The translations under genes and the position numbers were made by a program. A DNA stretch of 64,000 nt, taken from contig JADJAK010000002.1 in assembly GCA_016704275.1 (NCBI GenBank), forward strand, positions 124,001 to 188,000, written 5' to 3'. Below, piece by piece: positions 26,696 through 35,534 of the stretch. The notes beneath the pieces are model-generated. The model had not been told where the DNA came from, searched no databases, and saw only the letters and a program-made list of their open reading frames with translations. Numbering within the stretch: the first letter of the stretch is position 1; each line of letters begins with the position of its first letter. Source of the stretch: Gemmatimonadota bacterium. Lineage in GTDB: Bacteria; Gemmatimonadota; Gemmatimonadetes; Gemmatimonadales; GWC2-71-9.

Positions 26696-27855
26696 TTCGG
26701 GAAGCCGATGCGCGGCATGCCGGGGATGATGCGGAGCGCGTTCCGGAAGTAGAGCTTCTGCAGCACGCTGTCGGGCAGGCCCATGCCGTACATCTTCCAG
26801 AAGGCGTGATAGCCGCGGTAGTAATCGAAGTACTCGTCCTCGGTCTCGAGGACGCGCCAGTAGTACGGGTACTCCTCCGGGTAGAACGCATCCTTCCCGA
26901 AGAGGATCCGATCCTGGTACTTCACGAAGAAGGCGTGCGCGGCGCGCGGCTGCCTGCCGAGGTCATAGAGCACCGCGCCGATCTCGGAGTGGAGATTCGG
27001 GAAACGGTCGAAGAGCTTGCCGAGGCGCGCGAGGTCCTGGGCATGCCAGCCGAGGTGGGCGATCACGAAGGTCGTCTTGGGGTGCTTCGCGAACAACCGA
27101 TCGCGCTCGCCCATCAGCGTCTCGAAATCCGGAAAGCGACTGCGGTCCTGGTAGCGGCGGTCCGGAAAGAGGGCGAGCTCAAGCCAGCGCTCGTTGCGGA
27201 AGTCCAACGGCGACCAGAACTCGGCCGGATCGGCCACATGGATGAAGACCGGAATCTTGAGCTTGGCGGCCATCTCCCAGACGGGGTCGAGCTCCGGGTC
27301 GTCGATCTGGAGGCGGGTGCCGTCGCGCTTCTTGGTCGAGACGCCGAACTGCTTCCCGATCTCGCCCACCCCGACGGCGCCGGCCTTCACGTCGGTCTCC
27401 AGCTGCGCGGCGATCGTCGCGCCCGACCCTGGTCCAACATCCCGCAGGTTGAGCGTGGTGAAGAAGCGGAACCGCTCGGCTTGACCGGCCGCCTGCACGC
27501 CCGCGATCTGCTGGGTGAGCCGCGTCCCTGACGACCCCGAGGCGTTGATCATCACGCGCACGTTGAGTGAGTCGAGTGACCGCACCACACCGTTGATGAT
27601 CTCGGGGAGCACCAGCGTCGGCGGATGGCCATGGAGGTCCACCACCGGATACTTGGCCCGCGGCACCATGTGGGTCGGCACCACCAGGGTGTTGCGCGGG
27701 AGGTAATCGAGGATCGACGGCGCCGGGAACTCGGGGGTACGGAACTGGTTGGGGCGGATCTCTGCCTGTCCGGCCGGCTTGACCGGCTCCTGGGCCGGGA
27801 GCGGGGCGGCCGCGACGAGCGTGAGGGCAAGGGCGATTCGACGGGACAGGCGCAT
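26692..27855 (-). CDS. Secreted amidohydrolase family protein
   Basis: 387 residues with a signal peptide (MRLSRRIALALTLVAAAPLPAQ). The rest is a TIM-barrel of the amidohydrolase_2 (PF04909) type: VVDLHGHPPTLV supplies the first H-x-H, KIPVFIHVADPAEFW the third His, FVIAHLGWHAQDL the next, and DRILFGKDAFYP the terminal Asp. Probably a metal-dependent hydrolase or decarboxylase in the periplasm; substrate unknown. First gene of a three-gene operon with the small peptide and the symporter. Confidence 0.85.
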   Translation of the reverse strand: MRLSRRIALALTLVAAAPLPAQEPVKPAGQAEIRPNQFRTPEFPAPSILDYLPRNTLVVPTHMVPRAKYPVVDLHGHPPTLVLPEIINGVVRSLDSLNVRVMINASGSSGTRLTQQIAGVQAAGQAERFRFFTTLNLRDVGPGSGATIAAQLETDVKAGAVGVGEIGKQFGVSTKKRDGTRLQIDDPELDPVWEMAAKLKIPVFIHVADPAEFWSPLDFRNERWLELALFPDRRYQDRSRFPDFETLMGERDRLFAKHPKTTFVIAHLGWHAQDLARLGKLFDRFPNLHSEIGAVLYDLGRQPRAAHAFFVKYQDRILFGKDAFYPEEYPYYWRVLETEDEYFDYYRGYHAFWKMYGMGLPDSVLQKLYFRNALRIIPGMPRIGFPK

Positions 27856-28015
27856 GGGGGATCCTCAGGGTGAGGCCTTGAGGATAGCCCGGAACGGCCC
27901 CGGTCGGGAGGCCACGGGGGGTTCGGCTGGCCGGGGTGACACCGAGCCGCGGATCCCTGCGTATTCTTCCTGCATGGCCTGCCGCTGTTCCCCTCCCCCC
28001 CTCAGGAGTTTCCGC

Positions 28016-28687
28016 ATGCGTTCACTCGCCTTGTTGTTGGTTGCCTCGTGCGTGGCCACCTCGCTCGCAGCCCAGGACGCCGATCGCTCGGTGGCCGGTG
28101 GCGGCATCAGCGCGCCGGGGTGGAAGGGCCGGATCGACCGGAAGGCGGCCGCCTCCGGCAAGACGATCAAGGATTCGAAGTTCATGGCAATGGGGAATGA
28201 CCTTCACCTGACCATCGGTCCCGCCGGCGACTACTGGCGCGACACCGACGTGGCGAAGGGCGACTACGAGGTGAAGGCGACCTTTACCGAGTCGAAGATG
28301 ACGGCGTCACACCCGCACTCGTACGGCCTCTTCATCGGCGGTGCGGGGCTCGACACCGACACCGAGTCGCTGATGTACTGCATCGTGTACGGCAACGGCA
28401 CCTACGCGGTGAAGACCTTCCACGGCGCCAAGGTGACGACCCTCGCCGGGCCGGTCGAGCACGCCGCGGTGAAGAAGGCCGACGCGTCCGGCAAGTCGAC
28501 CAACACGGTCGGCTGGCGCGTGAAGGGCGGCACGGCGTCGTGCGTGGTCAACGGCACGGCGGTGCAGAGCTTCGACAAGGCGATCACGGTCGGGCCGGAC
28601 AAGCTGGCGTCGACGGACGGGATCTTCGGCATCCGCGTGACGCATAACGTCGATCTGACGGTGTCGGGGATGGGGAAGGCGAAATAG
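28016..28687 (+). CDS. Secreted protein with a concanavalin/DUF1080-like fold (hypothetical)
   Basis: 223 residues with a signal peptide (MRSLALLLVASCVATSLAAQ) and AGGAG before the ATG. The mature sequence has alternating beta-strand patterns: DYEVKATFTESK, YGLFIGGAG, YCIVYGNGTYAVKTFHG, VGWRVKGGTASCVVNGTAV, and DGIFGIRVTHNVDLTVSG. These resemble laminin-G/3-keto-disaccharide-hydrolase-like beta sandwiches. No catalytic residues can be named. Transcribed alone, divergent from the amidohydrolase operon. Confidence 0.8.
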   Translation: MRSLALLLVASCVATSLAAQDADRSVAGGGISAPGWKGRIDRKAAASGKTIKDSKFMAMGNDLHLTIGPAGDYWRDTDVAKGDYEVKATFTESKMTASHPHSYGLFIGGAGLDTDTESLMYCIVYGNGTYAVKTFHGAKVTTLAGPVEHAAVKKADASGKSTNTVGWRVKGGTASCVVNGTAVQSFDKAITVGPDKLASTDGIFGIRVTHNVDLTVSGMGKAK

Positions 28688-28713
28688 CCCGCGACACGTT
28701 GCGATCGTACCGG

Positions 28714-28781
28714 CCCCAGCTGCGGCCGTCAGGCCGCGGCGCATTCGGAAGGTTGCCGCGGCCTGACGGCCGCGGCTGGGG
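28714..28781. repeat. REP-like 27-bp inverted repeat
   Basis: Arms 28714-28740 and 28755-28781 are complementary over 27 bp with one mismatch, separated by a 14-nt loop (GCATTCGGAAGGTT). The core contains CGGCCGTCAGGCCGCGG. It lies between the secreted-protein gene and the RAYT transposase gene and could also end transcription of the former. Confidence 0.85.
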
Positions 28782-28927
28782 GCGGGACGATCTGTCCGCG
28801 GCGCGAACGATGTCGCGTGGACGGCCGCGGCTGGGGCGGGACGATCTGTCCGCGACGCCGACGATGGCGCGTTGACGGCCGCGGCTGGTCGCGGCGCGAT
28901 CTGCGTGCGGCGCGCGATTCAGTGCCA
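28765..28927. repeat. Three tandem 54-55-bp REP-type units
   Basis: Units begin at 28765, 28820 and 28874, each with GACGGCCGCGGCTGG at its start; the first two share the following GGCGGGACGATCTGTCCGCG almost exactly, the third has diverged. The first unit overlaps the right arm of the inverted repeat. Arrays of palindromic units next to a RAYT gene are the usual arrangement of REP/BIME elements. The rest of 28688-28978 shows nothing else. Confidence 0.8.
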
Positions 28928-28978
28928 GCGCGCATTCGCCGGTCAGGCGGATTTCACGGCGTCGCGCGATGTTCCCGC

Positions 28979-29443
28979 ATGGGCCGCAGGCACCGACTTC
29001 CCGAAATGGATTACGCAGCGCCCGGTTGCTACTTCGTCACCATCGTGACGGCGGAGCGTCGGGCGTTGCTTGGTCGTGTCCGAGATGCCGCGTTGATCCC
29101 GTCCCCGATCGGGAGCGTCGTCGAGGCCGCGTGGCTGGCGATCCCGACCTTTCGTCCGTGGGTCCGCCTGGGAACATTCACCCTGATGCCGGACCACATC
29201 CACGGCGTCCTGTCGTGGATATCGGTGCCACGGGACCGCGCGGGATCGCTATCGATCGTGGTGAACGGGATGAAGTGCGATGCCACCAGGCGCGCGCGCG
29301 CCGCCGGGCTGCTCCAACCTGAGGATCGCCTCTGGCAGCGCAGCTTCGACGTGCGATTCATCCTGTCGCGGACGGGTTCCATCCGCGTGCACCACTACAT
29401 CCTGAACAATCCACGCAAGGCGTGGGTGAAGCGGCGGCGGTGA
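28979..29443 (+). CDS. REP-associated tyrosine transposase (RAYT, IS200-like Y1 family)
   Basis: A 154-residue HUH nuclease. The HxH metal motif is H73-x-H75 in TLMPDHIHGVLSW, and the catalytic tyrosine is Y140 in VHHYILNNPRKAW. The N-terminal RRHRLPEMDYAAPGCYFVTI is typical of RAYTs. The ATG at 28979 was chosen because the region upstream is repeat sequence. RAYTs process REP palindromes, and such repeats lie directly upstream. Without a second gene or terminal repeats it is not an autonomous IS. Confidence 0.9.
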   Translation: MGRRHRLPEMDYAAPGCYFVTIVTAERRALLGRVRDAALIPSPIGSVVEAAWLAIPTFRPWVRLGTFTLMPDHIHGVLSWISVPRDRAGSLSIVVNGMKCDATRRARAAGLLQPEDRLWQRSFDVRFILSRTGSIRVHHYILNNPRKAWVKRRR

Positions 29444-29455
29444 GCTGATCATCGG

Positions 29456-30430
29456 TCACCGCGCCAGCACGACTCCCAGCCCGCCGAAGAACTTGCCCGC
29501 GTTGGGGTTGTTCTCGGCGTAGCGCGTCGTCAGCGCCAGGTTCGACCCGACCTGGTAGCCCCCCTCTCCCACGAAATGCAGCGGGCCGACGTGCACGCCG
29601 AGGTTGAGCGCCGTGACGATGCGCATCCCGGAGAGCTTCGGCTCGAGGACCTCGCCGACGGTGCCGGTCCCAGGATCGCGGTAGGCGACCTCGCCCTTCC
29701 CCGAGAGGAGATCCACGCCAGCGCCGGCCGCGAATTCGAACCAGCCGAAGCGCTTGCCGGTGAAGAGCCGCACGTCGATCGCCGAGGCGTTGAAGGTCCA
29801 CGCCGTCGTCTGGCCATTGGTGGTGCCGCCCATCTGCACCGTCGGCGTCGAGCGCTTCATGATCGAGAGCGAGACGGTCGGCAGCTTCGGGCTCGACATC
29901 CCGGCGCGAATGCCCCAGTCGAGCGCGACGGTCGCGTCCTGGATGGTGCGGCTCCCCGGGACCGGCGTGAAGAGGTTGGTGCGGTTCCGCGGGATCACCA
30001 GCGCCGAGAGCATGAAGTCGATGCCGACGACGCCGGTGGGCATCTGCTTCTGGAGGAGGCCCATCGCGAGGTCCACGCGCGGCGCATAGAGCTGCACGCG
30101 GCGGCCGACGGGAACGGTGTCGGTATTGCCGGCCCAGGTGAGGTCGGGGACGACGGCCATCGCCGTGGTGGCGCGGAGACCGAGCGCAATGTGGCCGAAG
30201 CGGCCGATGACCCCCGCACTCCCGAGTCGCGGGTTGCCGCCATTCATCAGCAGCGCCGCGAGCGGGTGGATCATGGTGATCCCGTCGAGGGCCGCGGTGC
30301 AGACCTTGGTGCCCGCCGCCGAGAGGCCGGTCGGGCAGACCACCGCGGTGGTATCGGTGGTGGTCTGGGCGGCGGCCCGGGTGGTGGGCACCAGCAGGAC
30401 GGCAACAGCGAGCAGGACGAAACGACGCAC
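29456..30430 (-). CDS. Secreted/outer-membrane-type hypothetical protein
   Basis: 324 residues, GTG start with GGAG upstream. Signal peptide MRRFVLLAVAVLLVPTTRAAAQ, then alternating amphipathic strands (AIDVRLFTGKRFGWFEFAAG, LNLGVHVGPLHFVGEGGYQV) and a C-terminal GKFFGGLGVVLAR, suggestive of a beta-barrel outer-membrane protein. No family recognised. It converges on the RAYT gene (12 nt apart). Confidence 0.75.
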   Translation of the reverse strand: MRRFVLLAVAVLLVPTTRAAAQTTTDTTAVVCPTGLSAAGTKVCTAALDGITMIHPLAALLMNGGNPRLGSAGVIGRFGHIALGLRATTAMAVVPDLTWAGNTDTVPVGRRVQLYAPRVDLAMGLLQKQMPTGVVGIDFMLSALVIPRNRTNLFTPVPGSRTIQDATVALDWGIRAGMSSPKLPTVSLSIMKRSTPTVQMGGTTNGQTTAWTFNASAIDVRLFTGKRFGWFEFAAGAGVDLLSGKGEVAYRDPGTGTVGEVLEPKLSGMRIVTALNLGVHVGPLHFVGEGGYQVGSNLALTTRYAENNPNAGKFFGGLGVVLAR

Positions 30431-30541
30431 GGCGACTCCGATCAGAGGTCGCCGTGCGAAATCGCAAGAACTACACCGCCGGGAGGCGAATTGTAAGCCA
30501 TTGACTCACAACCGCTTACTAGGGGACCTACTACGGTAGCG

Positions 30542-30578
30542 CCCGGCCATCCCTGCCGGAGCGGCAAGAATGGCCGGG
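30542..30578. other. Inverted repeat in the divergent spacer 30431-30691
   Basis: CCCGGCCAT (30542-30550) pairs with ATGGCCGGG (30570-30578); TGCCG/CGGCA pair inside. It lies in the 261-bp AT-richer spacer between two divergent genes. TTGATAGATTATAGGAT follows at about 30585 and could contain promoter elements for the propeller genes. No T-tract, so a regulatory site or cruciform is more likely than a terminator. Nothing else is visible in the spacer. Confidence 0.4.
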
Positions 30579-30691
30579 GGCGGATTGATAGATTATAGGA
30601 TACCGGTTCAACCCTTCGTGGTGGAGACGGACCAGACGCACACCGTATCGGGTTCCAACAGTTCGCCATACCCCAGATATCGGAGGCGCGG

Positions 30692-31908
30692 TTGAACAAG
30701 TCAACAAGAGCTGGACGATGCCAAAGCGGCCTCCACCGCAGGCTCTGTCGCGCGCTTTCGCGGAGAGGTATTTGGCCTGGGCTTGTCTGCCTCACGGTCA
30801 CGTCGCCGGTGCAGGGCCAAACGCCCTACCGCAACCTGCCAGTCGTGCGCGACCTGGAGCTGTCCGGCACGAAAAATGACCTGAGTCCGATTTCGTCCGT
30901 GGCTGTCTCACAACGTGGTTGGATTGCTGTCGGCCAGCGCGACGACAATCGGATCCTCGTGTTCCGCGAGGACGGGCGCCCGCTCTTCCGATTCGGTCGA
31001 AGGGGGGCGGGGCCCGGCGAATTCCAGATGCTTGGTGGCTTCGTCGGCTGGGTGGGAGACACGCTTTGGGCCACAGACGTGTCCCTTCGACGACTGACTT
31101 TTATTCACCCTGATGGTACGCTGCTGCGGACTGTCAGAAATCCGGCACCCAACTCTGCCTCACGAAGAATTCCTGCTTCCGCTCCAAGACAAGGGGAAAT
31201 GTACATCACGGGGATTGGCGCAAACGGCACAGCGATGGCATTCTCGAGCCTCGTCGGAGTATCAATCGCGTCCTCTGGCGAGCGGACCCCAAGGCGCTCC
31301 AGTCAACGATCTGGCTTCAGTCGCTCGACGGCACGGAGGCGACATTCCTGGGTTTCGAGCCGAACCGGACTAACGGCTGCACCGAAGGGGCGTATAGCTA
31401 CTACCAAATCGCCTGTCCATTGACCCTCACTGCCTTCAGCCCGACTGGCGACCGGTATGTCGTCGCAAGACCGGGGCGAGTCACGGCCAAAGACGGAAGC
31501 TTCTGGCTGACCGTCACAGGCACGCGCGGTGATTCACTCGTCCACCGACTTGTCCGGTACTCGGGCACTCCCATCCCACGCAGTTTCGTCGACAGCAGCA
31601 AGGCAGCTTGCCGGGCCCGGGAATCGACGGCCGCACGAATGGCCGCGTGCAACGATTTGTCGCATTCCCCACAGCTCCGGTACATCCATCGCGTGATGCT
31701 TGGGCTCGACAGCACTATCTGGCTAGAGTTGCAGCCAGACATGAGAGGGCGTCACTGGCTCACGCTTTCACCCACTGGTGAGCCGATCGGCAGGATGACA
31801 TTCCCGACGCGTTTCTTCCTTTGGGCGGCCAGCCGAACGGCTGCATGGGGCACGGAGACCGACGCTGATGAATTGGAGAACGTGGTACGGTATCGAATTG
31901 GGAGGTGA
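30692..31908 (+). pseudogene. 6-bladed beta-propeller protein, tandem copy 1 (frameshifted)
   Basis: A paralogue of the intact copy at 31905. The 5' frame encodes an exported N-terminus and LPVVRDLELSGTKNDLSPIS, RGWIAVGQRDDNRILVF and GAGPGEFQML. The similarity continues in another frame after a -1/+2 shift between about 31215 and 31275 (LWRADPKALQSTIWL, then NGCTEG and the C-terminal FFLWAASRTAAWGTE ... VVRYRIGR). One indel would restore a protein of about 400 residues. The TTG at 30692 is a weak start. Codon use is less GC-biased than in neighbouring genes. Confidence 0.7.
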
Positions 31909-33080
31909 CCCTGTCTGTCGCACATACTAGGGTTGCGGTGGCTCTGATCTACCTCGTGACCGTGGTCCACGGCTCGCGCGCGGCAGCGCAGTCTGCACAC
32001 CGACAGCTCCCTGTCGTGCGCGAACTCGAGATCTCCGGCACCGTGAGCGATTTGAGTCCAATCTCCTCGATCGCCGTCTCCCCTCGCGGCTGGATCGCCG
32101 TCGGTCAACGGGACGACAATCGCGTCCTCGTCTTCCGCGCCGACGGTCAGCAGCTGTTCAAGTTCGGGCGCGGCGGCGAGGGCCCCGGAGAGTTTCGTCA
32201 ACTAGGTGCATGGTCGGGGTGGAATGCGGATTCGGTATGGGTGGTGGACGCAGCACTCCGCCGCGTCTCTCTCATCGGGCCCACCGGCCGCCTGGCGCGG
32301 GTGACTACCTTCCCTGCGTCGAACTCGGCCAGCCAGACTTCTCCGCCCACGCCCCCACGACAAGGTGATGTCTATGTGGCCGGTGTTCGGCGAAACGGAG
32401 GACTGCTGCTCGCTGCGGGGATCGCCGGAGTTCCTCAGACCGACCTGTGGCGAGGTGAGCTTGAAGGTGCTCTCTACACGGTCTGGTCCGCAACCGACGG
32501 TGGTCGCAGGCAGGCATTTCTTGGCACACTCCCGACACGGAACAGCGGTTGCACTGAGGGGCCGTTCTCTTTTGTCACCATTGAGTGCCAGGTCGGGTTG
32601 ACGGCCTTCTCGCCCAGCGGCGAAGGCTTCGTGTCGGCAACTCCAGCGACACGGGGCACTCGGAACACCGTGCTTCGTTTGTTGCGGATCGACGCGAGCG
32701 GGGACACACTGATCAGGCGGGACCTCCCTTACATCGGCCAACCTGTTCCGCGCCATGTGGCTGACAGTGCGAGACAGCTCTGCAAGAAGCAGAATCCCCA
32801 GCCCGAGCGTCAGGGCGCTTGCGAGCGCCTCGGTGTGGCACCATCCCTGCGACATTTTTCCCGAGTGGTACTGGGGATGGACGACTCCATACTGCTCGAG
32901 CTTAGACCAGATTCCAGGGGTCGTCACTGGCTCCTGGTATCGAGCAGAGGCGAGGCCCTCGGGGAAGTGACGCTGCCGCCAACGTTCTTCCTCTGGACGG
33001 CAACGCAAACCACACTCTGGGGTACGGAGCGCGATTCCGATGACGTGGAAAGCGTGGTGCGATATCGAATAGGCAGGTGA
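31905..33080 (+). CDS. 6-bladed beta-propeller protein, tandem copy 2 (intact)
   Basis: 391 residues. Signal peptide (hydrophobic VAVALIYLVTVVHGSRAAAQ) then propeller repeats: SSIAVSPRGWIAVGQRDDNR, DGQQLFKFGRGGEGPGEFRQ (the G-x-G-P-G-E-F motif of the BF3872/6-bladed propeller lineage), and a conserved C-terminus LPPTFFLWTATQTTLWGTE ... VVRYRIGR. The GTG overlaps the stop of copy 1 (GTGA), and its own stop overlaps the GTG of copy 3 the same way, so the junctions were duplicated with the gene. Role unknown; probably periplasmic. Confidence 0.85.
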   Translation: MTLSVAHTRVAVALIYLVTVVHGSRAAAQSAHRQLPVVRELEISGTVSDLSPISSIAVSPRGWIAVGQRDDNRVLVFRADGQQLFKFGRGGEGPGEFRQLGAWSGWNADSVWVVDAALRRVSLIGPTGRLARVTTFPASNSASQTSPPTPPRQGDVYVAGVRRNGGLLLAAGIAGVPQTDLWRGELEGALYTVWSATDGGRRQAFLGTLPTRNSGCTEGPFSFVTIECQVGLTAFSPSGEGFVSATPATRGTRNTVLRLLRIDASGDTLIRRDLPYIGQPVPRHVADSARQLCKKQNPQPERQGACERLGVAPSLRHFSRVVLGMDDSILLELRPDSRGRHWLLVSSRGEALGEVTLPPTFFLWTATQTTLWGTERDSDDVESVVRYRIGR

Positions 33081-33504
33081 ACCTGTCTGCCCAATGTGCT
33101 CCGCCCGAAACGACGGTGATCTGCCTGGTGACCCTGTTCCGCTGTCCGAGTGCCATGGCGCGGGCTGCGCCTGGGCAACTATCCGTCGTCCGCGGTCTCC
33201 TGGGTCACCCGTCACCCGAGCCCGTTTCCTCCCTCTGCGTATCCCTCCGCGGCTGGAGCGCCGTCGGTCGGCGGGACGACAATCGCGTCCTGGTCTACAG
33301 CGCCGGTTGACGGAACTGGATCGACGGCGCCCCGATTCGGCCCGGCGTTTCTGGCTGGTGCTGTCTCCGACCGGGGCGCCGCTCGGTCAACGTACGCTGC
33401 CGCCAACCTTCTTCCTCTGGGCGGGCACTCGAACGGCGCTTTGGGGAACTGAGGAAGACGCCGACGGCCTGGAGAACGTGGTGCGGTATCGTATCGGCTC
33501 CTGA
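33077..33504 (+). pseudogene. 6-bladed beta-propeller, tandem copy 3 (internal deletion remnant)
   Basis: The first part (GTG at 33077, LSVVRGLLGH ... RGWSAVGRRDDNRVLV) matches the beginning of copy 2. After a stop at 33308-33310 and a frame change, the sequence resumes with the last 60 residues of the family (LPPTFFLWAGTRTALWGTE ... ENVVRYRIGS). About 260 codons of the middle are missing. A decayed third copy. Confidence 0.8.
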
Positions 33505-33550
33505 CACGCGTCGGTATGAAGCACAGGTGGTCGCCTCGCCCGCCAAAGCG

Positions 33551-33593
33551 AACGGTGTGAGGCACTCCAAGTCGGAGTGCCTCACACCGTTTT
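33551..33593. terminator. Strong bidirectional terminator
   Basis: A perfect 18-bp stem (33551-33568 with 33574-33591; AACGGTGTGAGGCACTCC on the left arm) with loop AAGTC, followed by TTTT on the plus strand. It separates the propeller cluster from the convergent LVIVD gene. Confidence 0.9.
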
Positions 33594-33619
33594 ACGCCTA
33601 TCTACCGCGCCCTATGGAA

Positions 33620-33635
33620 CGCGGCTAAAGCCGCG
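33620..33635. repeat. REP-like palindrome CGCGGCT-AA-AGCCGCG
   Basis: A 7-bp perfect stem with a 2-nt loop, 10 nt from the 3' end of the LVIVD gene. The same CGCGGCT/AGCCGCG core occurs twice at 44945-44973. Confidence 0.6.
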
Positions 33636-33644
33636 ACTCGGCCG

Positions 33645-35495
33645 CTATTGGGCCAATTCCCGCACGGCCTCACCGAGCATGGCGACCTTCGCCTTGTCGC
33701 TCGACGCCTTGGCATCACCATCGACCTGCCCCGCGAGCCTGGTCAGCGCCGTCTTCCGCGCCGCGCCGCTCGCTCGCTCGGCGGCAGTGAGCGCACCGCG
33801 AACTGCACCGATCCGCGCCGCGCTGAGCCCCTTCGACCGCTCGAGCTGGTCGACGAACGCGCGCGCCTTCGCGAAGCTCGCGGGCCACACCATCTTCGGC
33901 TGCTCCTGCGGATTGAGCTCGGTGAAGACCACCGTCTTCGCCGCGTCGATCTCGTTCTGCGAGATGTACTTGCTCGGCGCCAGCTCGAAGACGTCGAGGC
34001 CGCGCGCGATCTCGGAGTTCACGATCACGCCGTTGTACCAATACACCGACCACGAGCCGGCGCTGGTGAGCTCGCCATCCTTGAGCGGCCCACGGTCGAA
34101 GAACGCGACCTCGAACGGTGACGCCGGATCGGTCCAGTCGAAGATCGAGATGCCGCCCTGGTACCACCCCTGCACCATCACCTCGCGCCCCGGGATCGGG
34201 ATCGGCGAGCCGTTGTGTGCGACGCAGTTCTCCCAGTCGGTCTGGTGCGACGGCATCTTGTAGTAGCTCTGGAAGACCATCTTCCCGTCGACGATCTTGA
34301 AGAGGGCGTTGCCGCCCCATTCGTAGTGGTCGCTCGCGCGGCAGCGTGGCGCACGACCCCCGCCCCACTCGTCGGTGAAGAGCACGGCCTTGCCATCGTT
34401 GCTGAAGGTGGCCGAGTGCCAGAAGGAGAAGTTGGTGTCGGCGACGGCATCGATGCGCCGCGGATTGGCCGGGTTGCTGATGTCGAGCAGCAGACCGTAG
34501 CCGCCGCACGCGCCACCAGCGAGCCCGGCGCCCGGATAGACGGTGATGTCATGGCACTGGTTCGGACCGGTGCGGACGCGTGGCGCGCCACCCGCGGCCC
34601 CACGACCGCCGCCGGCCCCGCGACCTGCACCAGCCGCACCCGGGGCACCCGGGGCACCCGGGGCACCCGCCCCGCCACGCGCCGCCGCATTCGGCGACGG
34701 CGCGGCCGGCGTCAACCGCGTCGGTGCCGGCGCGAGGTCGGTGAAGATCCGCGGTGACGAGACAATCGCGGCCTTCGACGGATCAGCCAGCGGCACCTTG
34801 ATCACCTCGATCCGGAAGAGCGCCGAGTTCGGATCGGCATCGGGGGCGAGCCCCGAGCAGCCCGGCAACTCGTCGGCCGAACGGACACCCGCAGAGCCGG
34901 AGATGTAGACGTAGACGTTGTCGGGGTCGTTCTTGTCGGTGACCACGGTGTGCGTATGCGAGCCACGGCAGGTCTGCACGTTGCCGACGTACTTCGGCTT
35001 GAGCGGATCGGTCATGTCGAAGATCCGGATGCCGCGCACGCGGTCCTTGCTGACCGGGTCAGGGACGCCCCCCGTCCCGCAGTCCATCCGCCCCGTGAGC
35101 CCCTCGGCCGAGACGAACGCGAGGTTCTTGTAGACCGAGACGTCGCTCTGCGACGCCGGACAGTGCACCCAGTTCACCAGATACGGCTTGGCGGGATTGG
35201 CGATGTCCCAGATCATCAGGCCGTCGTAGTTGCCCTGATAGACCTTGGTGCCGGAGAAGGCGAGGTCGCTGTTGGTGTTGAGGGCGAACGGCCCCGGCGA
35301 CGGCGTGGTCGACAGCATCTTCATGTTCCAGATCGCGATGCCGGCGTCGAACTTCCCGGCCTTGAGCCCTTCGCGCGGATCGGGCGAGGGCGTGGTCTTG
35401 ATCTTCTGCTGCGCGGCCGCGGGGACGGCAGCCAGTGCGAGCGCGAGTCCGAGCAGCGGCAACGCTCGGCGAACAGACAAACAGTAAGGGAACAT
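33645..35495 (-). CDS. Secreted LVIVD-repeat protein
   Basis: 616 residues with a signal peptide (ALPLLGLALALAAVPAAAQ). Propeller repeats of the LVIVD type: YDGLMIWDIANPAKPYLVNW, RGIRIFDMTDPLKPKYVGN, GGYGLLLDISNPANPRRIDA, GGISIFDWTDPASPFEVAFF. A low-complexity Gly/Ala/Pro/Arg linker (about residues 280-312) splits the propeller. The C-terminal 110 residues are helical and Ala-rich. Family members are surface or periplasmic proteins of unknown function. GAGGA lies upstream of the ATG at 35495; its neighbour upstream is the DUF305 gene. Confidence 0.85.
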   Translation of the reverse strand: MFPYCLSVRRALPLLGLALALAAVPAAAQQKIKTTPSPDPREGLKAGKFDAGIAIWNMKMLSTTPSPGPFALNTNSDLAFSGTKVYQGNYDGLMIWDIANPAKPYLVNWVHCPASQSDVSVYKNLAFVSAEGLTGRMDCGTGGVPDPVSKDRVRGIRIFDMTDPLKPKYVGNVQTCRGSHTHTVVTDKNDPDNVYVYISGSAGVRSADELPGCSGLAPDADPNSALFRIEVIKVPLADPSKAAIVSSPRIFTDLAPAPTRLTPAAPSPNAAARGGAGAPGAPGAPGAAGAGRGAGGGRGAAGGAPRVRTGPNQCHDITVYPGAGLAGGACGGYGLLLDISNPANPRRIDAVADTNFSFWHSATFSNDGKAVLFTDEWGGGRAPRCRASDHYEWGGNALFKIVDGKMVFQSYYKMPSHQTDWENCVAHNGSPIPIPGREVMVQGWYQGGISIFDWTDPASPFEVAFFDRGPLKDGELTSAGSWSVYWYNGVIVNSEIARGLDVFELAPSKYISQNEIDAAKTVVFTELNPQEQPKMVWPASFAKARAFVDQLERSKGLSAARIGAVRGALTAAERASGAARKTALTRLAGQVDGDAKASSDKAKVAMLGEAVRELAQ

Positions 35496-35534
35496 CGCGG
35501 AATCCTCGGCGGGGGCGGGAGAGAGGCGGAGGGA

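Noticed and set aside
28729..28935. A minus-strand frame of 68 codons with two RPSTRH repeats
   Set aside because: It only translates the REP units.
30542..30578. An intrinsic terminator
   Set aside because: It lies between divergent gene starts and has no T-tract on either strand.
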